From Rhizobium terrae (GTDB taxonomy: Bacteria > Pseudomonadota > Alphaproteobacteria > Rhizobiales > Rhizobiaceae): DNA of 40,741 bases. Numbering within the stretch: position 1 is the first letter of the stretch; every line of letters starts with the position of its first letter. A program made the translations under genes and the position numbers. The DNA is taken from contig NZ_QJKM01000030.1 in NCBI RefSeq assembly GCF_003425685.1, positions 1 to 40,741 of the forward strand, read 5' to 3'. The notes beneath the pieces were generated by a model. That model was not told where the DNA came from, searched no databases, and saw only the letters and a program-made list of their open reading frames with translations. Shown here piece by piece: positions 1-8,368 of the stretch.

Positions 1-218
1 GACCTTGCCGCTCTCTTCCCATGCCTTCAAAAGCAGATCGGTCTGTCGTTTGTCCTCGTTGGCTCGCCTGCTCAGCGGGTTCTTCAGCCAGGTGTAAAAT
101 CCGCTGGGATGAACCCGCAGAAGACGGCACATCGTTCGCACCGGAAACTGCAAGCGATGCAGAGCAATGAACGCGTACTTCGCTTTGCATCCCTGGCGAA
201 ATACGCGGCCGCTTTTTT
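1..218 (-). CDS. IS3-family transposase OrfB, N-terminal part (made by -1 frameshift)
   Basis: In the -1 frame relative to OrfA the minus strand reads KSGRVFRQGCKAKYAFIALH, then a segment containing VRTMCR and VHPSGFYTWLKNP, the usual start of IS3 OrfB. No separate start codon is evident, and an in-frame TAA sits just before the slippery site, so expression should depend on frameshifting. The DDE integrase core lies beyond base 1. Confidence 0.8.
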
Positions 219-467
219 AAGGAGGTTGCGTTCCTCGGTGACGCGAGCCACTTCCTTCTTCAGCCGCCTGATCTCCTCAGCCTCGTCGTCGCCCTTGGCG
301 TTCGACGCCGCAAACTTCTTCTTCCATTCGTAGAGTGAATGCTGGCCGACGCCGAGACGCTGCGAAACATCCGCAACCGGATAGCCTCGCTCCGTGATCT
401 GGCGTACCGCCTCACGCTTAAACTCTTCACTGAATTTGATTTGCTCATGATGCTCTTCTTGCCTCAA
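84..467 (-). CDS. IS3-family transposase OrfA
   Basis: OrfA binds the element ends and supplies the N-terminal half of the OrfAB transposase. The 127-residue reading starts with a transposase_8 type helix-turn-helix (about residues 10-55; FSEEFKREAVRQI, then SLYEWKKKF). A coiled coil with heptad leucines follows (about 62-88; EEIRRLKKEVARVTEERNLL). The residues after about 88 are the unshifted tail past the slippery site and are probably the normal OrfA end. It partly overlaps orfB in the IS3 manner. Confidence 0.85.
   Translation of the reverse strand: MRQEEHHEQIKFSEEFKREAVRQITERGYPVADVSQRLGVGQHSLYEWKKKFAASNAKGDDEAEEIRRLKKEVARVTEERNLLKKAAAYFARDAKRSTRSLLCIACSFRCERCAVFCGFIPADFTPG
212..218 (-). 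promoter_or_regulatory. Programmed -1 frameshift slippery site
   Basis: On the minus strand the run is AAAAAAG, preceded by CTT. It falls exactly where the OrfA frame must pass into the OrfB frame. A_AAA_AAG is the classical IS3 slippery heptamer. Confidence 0.75.
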
Positions 468-507
468 AATTAAGAAAGAAGGCGTCTACAAATCTCGGGG
501 CTATTCA

Positions 508-846
508 CTTGGGCCGGGAGCCGTTCTCATTAAATTGGGAAGGGGCAGTGTGTAGTATAAAGCCGCACTCGTGCGCGCACTCAGGCGCGACACGGCCTTT
601 CGCGGTCAATGTGTATTCGGCTGGCCGCCATACGGCTTGGCGCCGGTCGTTGGCAAAGTAATGTCAATTGTCAATGTTCTTGTCTTCGACCGTATAGATC
701 CTGATCTGCCGGCCTTCTCGCCGGCAAGGGCATCAATGAGTTTCTGGGGAACCTTGTCCTCAATCAGGCAGCCCTGCGCCGTGATGGCGGCGCGGAAGGG
801 AAGGCCGCGAGGCATCTCCAAGGGTGGCGCTTTTGACAGCTAATCG
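508..846. other. Stretch without a recognisable gene
   Basis: The minus strand has an open stretch at about 821-606 (begins MEMPRGLPFRAAITAQGCL) with no family that I recognise and no clear ribosome-binding site. It lies between two IS remnants and may be a gene fragment cut by them. No promoter or RNA gene was seen. Confidence 0.4.
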
Positions 847-1282
847 GTTGAGACCACCGAAAGCGGTGGAATACGCCGTTTTGACGCCGGCAAGAAGGTC
901 ATGGGACGCAAGTGCTATATCTTCGTCGACACGCTCGGCCTGCTGGTCGGCCTCGTCATCCGACGGCGCGCCGGCGGTCCTGAAATCCATCCTCCAACGC
1001 TGGCCGTGGTTGCGCCATGTCCTTGCCGATGGCGCTATGCCGGGCCGAAGTTGAAAGGCGCACTGCGAAAGGTCGGCAAGTTCACGCTGGAAATCATCAA
1101 GCGATCGGACAACATCAAAGTTTCGAGGTCTTGCCGCACCAATGGGTGGTGGAATGAACATTCGCCTAACTCGGCCGATGCAGGAGATCGCCAAAGACTT
1201 CGAGCGAAACATCTCATCCGCCGAGGCATGGGCCTTCATCGCCGATATCCGCCTCCTCACCAGAAGGTTTGTAAGACCTTAA
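847..1282 (+). pseudogene. IS5-family DDE transposase, decayed C-terminal part
   Basis: Pieces of an IS5/IS427-type transposase can be read only by changing frame several times. They are ESGGIRRFDAGKKVMGRK and VDTLGLLVGLV, then LKSILQRWPWLRHVLADGA, then YAGPKLKGALRKVGKFTLEI, then FEVLPHQWVVE, and finally FERNISSAEAWAFIADIRLL ending in TAA at 1280-1282. The second catalytic Asp region (ADGA) and the Glu (WVVE) are still visible. A stop directly follows that Glu and another falls shortly after. The N-terminal third is missing. It is a dead element. Confidence 0.8.
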
Positions 1283-1311
1283 AAATACGCATATCATTAT
1301 GATTCAGACAC

Positions 1312-2322
1312 TTAGAGCGACTTGATCGCACCGGGCTGAACCAGCGTCTTGCTGACCCGCGTTGCATTGACCAATGGACGGCCGAACAGCGGAATGTCGA
1401 TTTCGAACACATCGCCTACTTTGACCTTAATCCCGTCACTAAACGACGCCACGGCGGTACCCAGGAAAATCGCGTGGACGTCGCCGGAGCGCAGCAGCTG
1501 GTTGTACTTGAAGTGATGAAACTCGATGTTTTCGATCGAGTGAGACATGTTGGCTTCACCGGTTGGGAAAGGCTTTTCCCAGATCGTCTCGCCACCGCGC
1601 AATATTCGTGCCGTTCCCTCAATGCTCTCCGGCAGTTGGCCAACGAAGACCTCCGGACCAAAAGCGCACTGCCGCAACTTTGCGTGTGCCAGATAGAGGT
1701 AGTTCTTCTTTTCCATTACATGGTCAGTGACTTCATTGCCGATGGAAAAGCCAATGCGATAGGGGCGATTGTCATCGCCAATGACATAAAGACCGACGAT
1801 TTCTGGCTCGTCGCCTACATCGTCGGCGAAATCCGGTACATTCAGCGCCCCTCCCGGGGATACGACGATCGAGCCGTCGCCCTTGTAAAACCATTCCGGC
1901 TGCACACCGGCGTTACCGCTGGCAGGCTTACCGCCGTCGAGGCCCCATCTGAACATACGCATGGTTTCGTTCATGTCGGACTCGTCACCGGTTGAAGCCT
2001 TCTCGTGCATTTTCGAGCGCGACGAGGCACTACCGATATGGGTCAGTCCCGTGCCGGCAATCATCACATGGGCATCGTCAGGGTGATCGAGCGGCGGCAG
2101 CACTTTCCTGCCCGCGATTAACTGGTCATAATCATGCGACGCGCCCAAACCGTTCTGCTGGACTTCATCCTCAATGGAGCACCCTGCAGAAATGGCCTTC
2201 AATGCCAGTTCACGAATGCTATTGGGACCGTTCACCTGGCGCACTGAGCTACGGTCAACAAGACCAACGGCGCGAGAATCATCCGGGCCGATAAACTGGA
2301 TTAGTCGCATTGTCTCACTCAT
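1312..2322 (-). CDS. GguC / AraD1-family 2-keto-3-deoxy-sugar-acid dehydratase
   Basis: A 336-residue cytoplasmic enzyme of the FAH-fold AraD1 (GguC) family. Characterised AraD1 members dehydrate L-2-keto-3-deoxyarabonate to 2-oxoglutarate semialdehyde. Visible family traits are the start MRLIQFIG (after SET), the PPLDHPDDAHVMIAGTGLTH segment, and an FAH-type C-terminal half with EPEIVGLYVI, GFSIGNEVTDH and KLRQCAFGPE; the acidic and His positions fit metal binding. Its length is normal. The start at 2322 has only a weak ribosome-binding site, and Met5 is the alternative. Upstream on the same strand lie relics of dctP and DUF1330. With the dehydrogenase at 4024 and the dehydratase at 5924 it fits a non-phosphorylative pentonate route. 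The exact substrate is inferred. Confidence 0.85.
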   Translation of the reverse strand: MSETMRLIQFIGPDDSRAVGLVDRSSVRQVNGPNSIRELALKAISAGCSIEDEVQQNGLGASHDYDQLIAGRKVLPPLDHPDDAHVMIAGTGLTHIGSASSRSKMHEKASTGDESDMNETMRMFRWGLDGGKPASGNAGVQPEWFYKGDGSIVVSPGGALNVPDFADDVGDEPEIVGLYVIGDDNRPYRIGFSIGNEVTDHVMEKKNYLYLAHAKLRQCAFGPEVFVGQLPESIEGTARILRGGETIWEKPFPTGEANMSHSIENIEFHHFKYNQLLRSGDVHAIFLGTAVASFSDGIKVKVGDVFEIDIPLFGRPLVNATRVSKTLVQPGAIKSL

Positions 2323-2362
2323 AGAATGCCGGCGCCAGCGACCTGACTCCGGCGGTTTGTGA

Positions 2363-2490
2363 CTAAGTGGCTACAGCACTCATGGCTGCGCGGGCCTTTT
2401 CGATCAAGTCGGGGTCGATCTGGCCTACAAACTGGGCAACCACGGGAGCAGCGCCTTCATGAACTCGCTTTTTAAGTGTGGCTAACCGCT
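2363..2490 (-). pseudogene. TRAP substrate-binding protein (DctP), C-terminal relic
   Basis: The minus strand ends an open frame with KKRVHEGAAPVVAQFVGQID, then PDLIEKARAAMSAVAT and TAG. This aligns with the C-terminus of the intact DctP at 21413 (ERVAPVVKEYSEKIGVDLVE, then QARSAMATVAK). Only about 40 codons remain, joined almost directly to the end of the DUF1330 relic. The rest of the gene was deleted. It sits upstream of GguC, so an ancestral operon probably ran DUF1330 - dctP - gguC. Confidence 0.7.
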
Positions 2491-2505
2491 GGCACGAAAG
2501 ACGCA

Positions 2506-2790
2506 TTAGACACACTCCACAACAGTGAAATGCGCCTCAGAATATTTCTCGCGGACTTCCAGTGCTTTCTGGTATTCGGGAGACGTATCAGGCCATCGCA
2601 GTTTCGAAATCTGCGAACTTAATCACGGCGAGACGGTTGGCCGCTGGACCTTCCATTATTCCGCTTCTGCTGCGCGGACGATGAATTTGGCATCATACTT
2701 ATCGAAGGCAGCCTTGTTCAACGCAATGCAATCTTTATACTCCTCTTAATTAGCAATATCGACCATTGTCGAGCCAATAACCCTTTTTAG
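2506..2790 (-). pseudogene. DUF1330 protein, decayed copy
   Basis: Read across frames, the minus strand gives KGYWL, EYKDCIALNKAAFDKYDAKF, IVRAAEAE, then SPEYQKALEVREKYSEAHFT and VVECV ending in TAA. These match in order the intact DUF1330 protein at 10405 (KGYWVAM, YIALNKAAFDKYGAAFVVRA, SPEYQTAIKAREKHAKVHLA). An in-frame stop after VDIAN and later shifts break it. It is a third, older and diverged copy of this gene. Confidence 0.8.
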
Positions 2791-2951
2791 CCACGCATAT
2801 TCCTCCATTGGCAATGTCCGAAAGACTGCACACTTTATAAATCAGCGCCGCACAGGCTGCTGCGACAGTGTGCCCAGATGGTTACATTCGCTGCTGGCTG
2901 ATATAGACACTTATTGTCCTTCCTAGTACGCAGACAATTATGCCTACAGTA

Positions 2952-2966
2952 TGGACATTTTGTTCA
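2952..2966. promoter_or_regulatory. IclR-type operator, site 1
   Basis: TGGACATTTTGTTCA is an odd-centred palindrome matching TGGRCANNNTGYCCA with one deviation. It lies between the IclR gene (54 bases to its preferred start) and the divergent DUF1330/dctP relics and gguC. Autoregulation plus control of the divergent unit is inferred. Confidence 0.6.
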
Positions 2967-3019
2967 TGCTACTGCTAATTGAAGGGTACGCTGATGTCAA
3001 GGTCCGGATGGAGGTTCAA

Positions 3020-3829
3020 ATGGCTGGAAAATTAGCTCTGGACGGAGATGCCGCTCGCGGCGGCAGCCAAGTTCAGGGTGCTGCTGCGTTCTCCAAGTTC
3101 ATGACAGTCTTGCAGACGATCGCGGATGCTCCGCGCGGCATCGATATTGCTCAACTGATCAAGGACACGCCTTATCCGCGTGGGACAGTTTACCGTCTTG
3201 TGGCCGCCCTCGTTGCAGAAGGCTTGGTGATCCAATGGCGAGATGACGGTACGTACCGCCTTGGGCCGCGCCTGATCCAGCTTGCGTACAAAACGTGGGA
3301 AAATTCGGATCTGCGCACAATAGCGCGCGATTCGCTGATCTCGCTACGCGATGCAACGGACGAGGTCGTGCATCTTGCCGTGCCTAGCTCGAATAAGATG
3401 GTCTATATCGACAAGATCGAGGGCTCGAACAGGGTCCAGATGAAGACCAGTATCGGTGGCCAGGTCGAGCTACACTCGACCTCCGTAGGCAAGGCGTGGC
3501 TCTCGGGCCTCACCGAGGATCGCCTCAATCAGGTTCTCTCTGAACTGACGCTCAAGCGGCATACTGAGAACACTTTCACCGAACCTGACTTGCTGCGCAA
3601 AGAGCTGATCAAGTCGCGCTCCCAAGGCTACGCAGAGGACAACGAAGAGAACGAACCCGATATCCGTTGTGTCGGGAGCCCCATTTTCAACAGGTCCGGC
3701 GAGCCTATCGGGGCCATTAGTATAAGCGTCCCGGTATACCGACTGGATGCTCGGCGGCATGCGCACATTGCAGGCCTTGTTGTTCGGGCAGCCAAGGATA
3801 TTAGCACACAGCTTTCGACTATCGTCTAA
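3020..3829 (+). CDS. IclR-family transcriptional regulator
   Basis: A 269-residue regulator with an N-terminal winged helix-turn-helix (about 22-85; FSKFMTVLQTIADAP, then YPRGTVYRLVAALVAEGLV) and a C-terminal IclR effector domain (about 95-260). The effector domain shows VYIDKIEGSNRVQMKTSIG, SVGKAWLSGL and the late motif GYAEDNEENEPDIRCVGSPI. The start at 3020 is chosen because GGAGG lies 6 bases upstream; an in-frame ATG at 2951 lacks such a site and falls on the operator. The gene is divergent from the gguC side and convergent with the aldehyde dehydrogenase. It is the only intact regulator among the sugar-acid genes, so it probably controls the seven shared palindromes. Its ligand is unknown, probably a sugar acid or keto-deoxy acid. 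Confidence 0.9.
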   Translation: MAGKLALDGDAARGGSQVQGAAAFSKFMTVLQTIADAPRGIDIAQLIKDTPYPRGTVYRLVAALVAEGLVIQWRDDGTYRLGPRLIQLAYKTWENSDLRTIARDSLISLRDATDEVVHLAVPSSNKMVYIDKIEGSNRVQMKTSIGGQVELHSTSVGKAWLSGLTEDRLNQVLSELTLKRHTENTFTEPDLLRKELIKSRSQGYAEDNEENEPDIRCVGSPIFNRSGEPIGAISISVPVYRLDARRHAHIAGLVVRAAKDISTQLSTIV

Positions 3830-3935
3830 TCTCCGGTAAAGCTTCAAGCCTGACCGACGCGCCAGTGCTGAAAGTTCCCACACTTTTGGGCGATGGCGAT
3901 GACGCTCGCCAGACCCCGCGTCAGGCCGTCTGTCA

Positions 3936-3957
3936 GATCTGTTGTAGATCGTTTTTT
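3936..3957 (+). terminator. Possible rho-independent terminator after the IclR gene
   Basis: GATCT-gttgt-AGATC is followed by GTTTTTT, about 107 bases past the IclR stop in a convergent gap. The stem is only 5 bp, so the call is tentative. Confidence 0.4.
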
Positions 3958-4023
3958 CGGACCTCATGCGGGTGCTGAACTCCCTCTCCCTCGGGCATGG
4001 AACCTGTTGGCGGCTTTCGCCCA

Positions 4024-5463
4024 TCAACCAGCCAGTGTGTAGCTGGTCTTCACCACGGTGAAGAACTCCGCCGCATATTTGCCCTGCTCGCGCGGGCCAT
4101 AGCTTGAACCCTTGCGACCACCGAAGGGAACATGGAAGTCAACTCCGGCGGTCGGCACATTGACCATTACCATGCCCGCTTCGGAGTTGCGCTTGAAGTG
4201 CGTCGCATATTTCAGCGAAGTGGTGACGATGCCGGCCGAGAGGCCGAAATCGGTGTCGTTGGCGGTTATCAGCGCTTCTTCATAGTCCTTGACCCTGATC
4301 ACGGCCGCCACAGGCCCGAAGATTTCCTCGCGGGCAATGCGCATGGCGTTCGTGGCTTCCGTAAACAGCGCCGGCTGCAGGAAATAGCCCTCATTGTTCC
4401 TCTTCACGCGCTCACCGCCGGATACCAGCCTAGCGCCCTCTGCCTTGCCGATCTCAATATAATCAATGTCCTGGCTGAGTTGGCTGGGATCGACCACGGG
4501 GCCAATCTCAGTGTCCTTGTCCAGCGCATCGCCGACGCGCAGATTTCGGGTGCGCTCGGCCAAGGCCTTTACGAATTCGTCGTGGATGCCTTCGGTGACG
4601 ATGACGCGAGAGGTCGCGGTGCAGCGCTGGCCGGTCGAGAAGAATGCCGACTGCGCCACCGATTCAACGGCCACCTTGAGGTCCGCATCGTCCAGCACGA
4701 CGGTCGGGTTCTTGCCGCCCATTTCCAGCTGGAACTTGCGGTTGTGCTCGATCGAAGCGGCGGCGATGCGCCTGCCCGTAGCCACCGAGCCCGTGAAGCT
4801 GATCGCGGTCACGTCCTTGCTGTCGACCATGGTCTGGCCAACCACCGATCCCCTGCCCATCACAAGGTTCAGCACGCCTTTGGGCAAGCCGGCGCGCGCC
4901 AGAATATCGACAATCGCCCAAGTTGAGCCTGGCACGAGATCAGCCGGCTTGACGACAACGGTATTGCCATAAGCCAAAGCCGGCGCGATCTTCCAGGAAG
5001 GAATGGCTATGGGGAAATTCCACGGCGTAATGATGCCGATGACGCCCAGCGGTTCGCGGGTGATTTCGACACCCAGGCCCGGACGGACGGACGGCAAGAT
5101 CTCGCCAGCGAGGCGCAGCACCTCGCCTGCAAAGAAATCGAAGATCTGGCCGGCGCGGGTCACCTCGCCTATGCCTTCCGGCAGGGACTTGCCTTCCTCG
5201 CGGCTTAGCAGTTCGCCCAGTTCCTGCTTGCGGGCCAGGATCTCATCGGCGGTCTTGCGCAGGATGGCGTGACGATCGAGAATGCCTGTACGCGACCAGG
5301 CCGGAAACGCCGCCTTCGCGGCAGCAATCGCCCGCTTGGTGTCCTCTTCCGAAGCGCGGGCATATACCCCCACCACGTCGTTGACATTGGACGGATTAAT
5401 GTTCTCGACTGCGTCGGTCCCAACCCATTCGCCGTCGATGAGGTTTCTGTGCAGTTCCAACAT
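4024..5463 (-). CDS. 2-oxoglutarate-semialdehyde-type aldehyde dehydrogenase
   Basis: A full-length 479-residue NAD(P)-dependent aldehyde dehydrogenase. Visible elements are TPWNF (Asn149), VVVKPA (Lys172), FTGSVATGR for cofactor binding, the general base Glu247 in LEMGG, and nucleophile Cys281 in GQRCTATSR. Also seen are EEIFGPVAAV and PFGGRKGSSYG near the C-terminus. The GQRCTATSR context and neighbours resemble dehydrogenases that oxidise 2-oxoglutarate semialdehyde to 2-oxoglutarate, the last step of non-phosphorylative pentose or hexarate breakdown. It lies downstream of the IlvD-type dehydratase on the same strand, across a 460-bp gap in which I see no operator, so co-transcription is uncertain. 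Other semialdehyde substrates are possible. Confidence 0.85.
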   Translation of the reverse strand: MLELHRNLIDGEWVGTDAVENINPSNVNDVVGVYARASEEDTKRAIAAAKAAFPAWSRTGILDRHAILRKTADEILARKQELGELLSREEGKSLPEGIGEVTRAGQIFDFFAGEVLRLAGEILPSVRPGLGVEITREPLGVIGIITPWNFPIAIPSWKIAPALAYGNTVVVKPADLVPGSTWAIVDILARAGLPKGVLNLVMGRGSVVGQTMVDSKDVTAISFTGSVATGRRIAAASIEHNRKFQLEMGGKNPTVVLDDADLKVAVESVAQSAFFSTGQRCTATSRVIVTEGIHDEFVKALAERTRNLRVGDALDKDTEIGPVVDPSQLSQDIDYIEIGKAEGARLVSGGERVKRNNEGYFLQPALFTEATNAMRIAREEIFGPVAAVIRVKDYEEALITANDTDFGLSAGIVTTSLKYATHFKRNSEAGMVMVNVPTAGVDFHVPFGGRKGSSYGPREQGKYAAEFFTVVKTSYTLAG

Positions 5464-5923
5464 ATCGCAAATCTCTCGGTTAGTGGTGGGTCAGCGAGTA
5501 AACGAAAATCCTGGAGACGATTGGTGTTAGCTATGTCGCGCAGCAAATGGTTGGCGCAGGAAGTCCAAGGAAAGCATTCGGCAGACAAGATCACATTGTT
5601 CGAAAATGTCCCCGAGCTCGAGATCGAGACCAGACCGCCAGTCCTGTCAGTGAAATCCTTCTCTGGCCCCATGGCGATCTTTCACGCGTGCTGCTCGAAA
5701 TTCCGCGGATGGAAAGCGCTCTTCGCTCCAAGGCGTGTAAGATTTCCCGTGACCTGGAATTCACTTCGAAGCGCTCACTCAGGCGCTGTCTTGTATGCTC
5801 CTGTATACGGTCGGGAATAGGATGGCGAAGGGTGCGCTTACGGGCATGACTTACTTCTTTCTGTGCGTCACCTTCCACGGTTCAGCCATGACGTTCGACA
5901 GGGGAAAGCGGTGGTTCGCCCGC
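5464..5923. other. 460-bp gap without a supported gene
   Basis: Several short open frames exist on both strands, but none has a recognisable family, a convincing start site or homology to a neighbour. It should hold the promoter of the aldehyde dehydrogenase if that gene is not read through from the dehydratase. No TGGRCANNNTGYCCA site was found. Confidence 0.5.
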
Positions 5924-7720
5924 TCAATGGTTGTTTCTTGGTACGCCTTTTTCCTGGGCCACCCGCTGGTACTTGACCGCCGGCTTCAGAACCATTCCCT
6001 CGGACAACTGGCCGATCATTGACCGCTGTATCTCCTGCCAGGGTGTCTGATGCTCCGGATATGCATAGCCGCCCTGGTTTTGCAGGTCGACGCGACGGCG
6101 CTTGATCTCGTCGTCCGACACGAGGATGTCGGCGGTGCCCTTGCGCAGGTCGATGCGTACCCGGTCACCCGTACGCAGCAGCGCAAGGCCACCCCCGGCC
6201 GCCGCCTCCGGCGATGCGTTGAGGATCGATGGCGACCCCGACGTACCGGACTGCCTGCCGTCGCCGATGCAGGGCAGCGAATGGATGCCCCTGCGGATGA
6301 GGTAGGCCGGCGGCTGCATGTTGACGACCTCGGCGCCGCCTGGGTAGCCGACCGGACCGGCGCCGCGCATGAACAGGATCGTGTGCTCGTCGATGCCTTC
6401 GGCCGGATCGTCGATACGGGCGTGATAATCCTCTGGCCCGTCGAAGACGACAGCCCTGCCCTCGAAGGCATCGGGATCGTCCGGGTTCGACAGATAGCGG
6501 TCGCGGAACTCGGCGGAGATGACGCTGGTCTTCATGATGGCGCTGTCGAAGAGATTGCCTTTCATATTGATGAAGCCGGCGTCCTTCTTGAGCGGGCTCG
6601 CGACCGGGCGGATCACTTGGGAATTGAGATTTTCCACCGTCGCACAGTTCTCACCGATGGGGCGGCCGTTGACAGTCTTCGCGTCTGGATGCGGCAAAAG
6701 GCCCGCCTTGATCAACTCCGCCACCACCGCCGGCACGCCGCCGGCATGGTGATAGTCCTCGCCCAGATATTCACCGGCCGGCTGGAGATTGACCAGTAAT
6801 GGCACGTGATGACCGATCTTCTGCCAGTCGTCGTTGGCGAGCGGCACGCCGAGATGGCGGGCGATGGCGTTCAAGTGGATCGGGGCGTTGGTGGAACCTC
6901 CGATCGCCGAGTTCACGACGATGGCGTTCTCAAAGGCTTCCCGCGTCATGATGTCGGAGGGCTTCAGGTCCTCATGCACCATGTCGACGATGCGCTTGCC
7001 GGTTTGGTAGGCGATCTGGCCGCGCTCGCGATAGGGAGCGGGGATAGCGGCCGAGCCTGGAAGCTGCATGCCGAGCGCCTCGGCGAGGCTGTTCATGGTG
7101 GTTGCCGTGCCCATGGTGTTGCAGTAGCCGACCGATGGCGCGGAGGAAGCTACGAGATCCATGAAGCCGGTCGTGTCGATCTCGCCTGCGGCCAGCATCT
7201 CGCGAGCCTTCCAGACGATTGTGCCTGAGCCGGTGCGTTCGCCCTTGTGCCAGCCGTTCAGCATCGGGCCGACGGACAGCGCTATGGCTGGAATGTTGGC
7301 GGTGGCCGCCGCCATCAGCATGGCAGGCGTGGTCTTGTCGCAGCCGATGGTCAGCACGACGCCATCCAGCGGATAGCCATAAAGCAACTCTACGAGGCCG
7401 AGATAGGCGAGGTTGCGGTCGAGCGCGGCGGTAGGCCGCTTACCTGTCTCTTGGATCGGGTGGACCGGGAATTCAAAGGGAATGCCGCCGGCGGCCACAA
7501 TACCCTCGCGCACGCGTTTGGCGAGCTCGATATGATGCCGGTTGCAGGGTGACAGGTCCGAGCCCGTCTGGGCGATGCCGATGAGCGGCTTTCCGGACTG
7601 CAGTTCTTCGCGCGTCAGCCCGAAGTTCAGGTATCGCTCCAAATAAAGCGCCGTCATGCCGGGATCGGCCGGATTGTCGAACCACTCGCGCGAGCGGAGT
7701 TTTGTCTTTGTCGTCGCCAT
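5924..7720 (-). CDS. IlvD/Edd-family sugar-acid dehydratase (pentonate type)
   Basis: A 598-residue Fe-S dehydratase that removes water from an aldonic acid to give a 2-keto-3-deoxy acid. Cluster ligands are Cys59 (SDLSPCNRHH), Cys127 (IGCDKTTPA, with the Asp-Lys for Mg binding) and Cys200 (SVGYCNTMGTA). The C-terminal GDGRQSGTSGSPS carries the catalytic Ser region. Length and Cys spacing fit the L-arabinonate/D-xylonate dehydratase branch better than dihydroxyacid or phosphogluconate dehydratase. The product would feed GguC and then the semialdehyde dehydrogenase. A near-perfect operator lies about 196 bases upstream at 7916-7930. The substrate (arabinonate, xylonate or another pentonate) cannot be settled from sequence alone. 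Confidence 0.9.
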   Translation of the reverse strand: MATTKTKLRSREWFDNPADPGMTALYLERYLNFGLTREELQSGKPLIGIAQTGSDLSPCNRHHIELAKRVREGIVAAGGIPFEFPVHPIQETGKRPTAALDRNLAYLGLVELLYGYPLDGVVLTIGCDKTTPAMLMAAATANIPAIALSVGPMLNGWHKGERTGSGTIVWKAREMLAAGEIDTTGFMDLVASSAPSVGYCNTMGTATTMNSLAEALGMQLPGSAAIPAPYRERGQIAYQTGKRIVDMVHEDLKPSDIMTREAFENAIVVNSAIGGSTNAPIHLNAIARHLGVPLANDDWQKIGHHVPLLVNLQPAGEYLGEDYHHAGGVPAVVAELIKAGLLPHPDAKTVNGRPIGENCATVENLNSQVIRPVASPLKKDAGFINMKGNLFDSAIMKTSVISAEFRDRYLSNPDDPDAFEGRAVVFDGPEDYHARIDDPAEGIDEHTILFMRGAGPVGYPGGAEVVNMQPPAYLIRRGIHSLPCIGDGRQSGTSGSPSILNASPEAAAGGGLALLRTGDRVRIDLRKGTADILVSDDEIKRRRVDLQNQGGYAYPEHQTPWQEIQRSMIGQLSEGMVLKPAVKYQRVAQEKGVPRNNH

Positions 7721-8160
7721 TCAAGGAGCTTTCTTGTTTTCGAGCCTGGAGACGCCGGATCAGCCCCCTGCCGATCCGGCGCCATGCCTTGGTTCAGCGT
7801 CGCCCACGTTTCGGACCGTATGGGTGCCACGAAAGCCTGGGGAATGACGCTGCATGTCAACGCCGCCTGATCTTGCCTCCCAAGTCAATCAACTCGACAA
7901 TGAGTAACCACAATATGGACAATTTGTCCGTATTATTGATAGACATCGGCCTTGCTTGATGTCAAGTGTTAAGGCAGAGCGAAGATCTCGTATTAAGTTA
8001 CCCTCGGCTCTGGGGTCACAGATCAAGCCGGCGCCGATTTCCTCCGTCAGCTACAAACGCCACCGCTTGCCGTTCCTCGTGCTTACTAGCGCGGGCAAAT
8101 TTACCGGTGCCGCGGCCGCCGGCACGGCGATCCAATCACGCATGGCGGCAGGCTTCCGCC
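7721..8160. other. Gap upstream of the dehydratase, no gene seen
   Basis: This stretch holds operator site 2 and leads into the secretin relic. The open frames from about 7960 to 8160 show no family that I recognise. GCTCTGGGGTCACAGA near 7998 loosely resembles sequence just past the first repeat copy (10954 on), but too briefly to interpret. Confidence 0.4.
7916..7930. promoter_or_regulatory. IclR-type operator, site 2
   Basis: TGGACAATTTGTCCG contains a perfect 6-1-6 palindrome, GGACAA-T-TTGTCC, set in AT-rich flanks that extend the dyad (ATATGG...CCGTAT). It lies upstream of the leftward dehydratase gene and is the best match of the seven sites. Confidence 0.7.
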
Positions 8161-8306
8161 AGCATGCGCGCTGAAAGCGACCGTCTGCGGCTGATGTCTG
8201 TGAACGAAGCGTTCGGACCGCTGTACTTGATCAGGCCATTACCATCCCGCCCGGCTACGGCGTCATGGTGCTATCAGGTCCCGTCACCATTCTTGTCGGA
8301 ACCCTG
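8161..8306 (+). pseudogene. Type II secretion secretin (GspD) relic
   Basis: The plus strand reads SMRAESDRLRLMSVNEAFG and, after a one-base shift near 8218, AVLDQAITIPPGYGVMVL. The intact GspD at 29041 has MMRESDRLRLVPANEAFG then AELDRGTTIQPGYGVTVF in the same order. About 45 codons of one N-domain survive. The divergence shows it is not a recent copy of the local gspD. It ends about 35 bases before the 2.6-kb repeat. Confidence 0.75.
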
Positions 8307-8368
8307 TGTCCATATGCGGAAAAGCCGTTGTCAAATGTCAGCCCACCTTCTCCGGATTGATTTGGGTT

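Larger units (their letters stand above)
1..507 (-). mobile_element. IS3-family insertion sequence, one end, running off the window
   Basis: The element holds an OrfA-type helix-turn-helix protein and the start of an OrfB-type integrase in the -1 frame. Its outer end is best placed at 507, where the minus strand begins TGAATAGCCCCGAGATTTG; IS3 ends typically start with TGA. The first OrfA codon lies 40 bases inside that end. The other end and most of orfB lie outside the window, so whether the copy is intact cannot be judged. Confidence 0.8.

Noticed and set aside
5590..5606. Candidate eighth operator upstream of the aldehyde dehydrogenase (region containing AATGTCCCC)
   Set aside because: Only one half-site matches TGGRCANNNTGYCCA; the other half has several mismatches.
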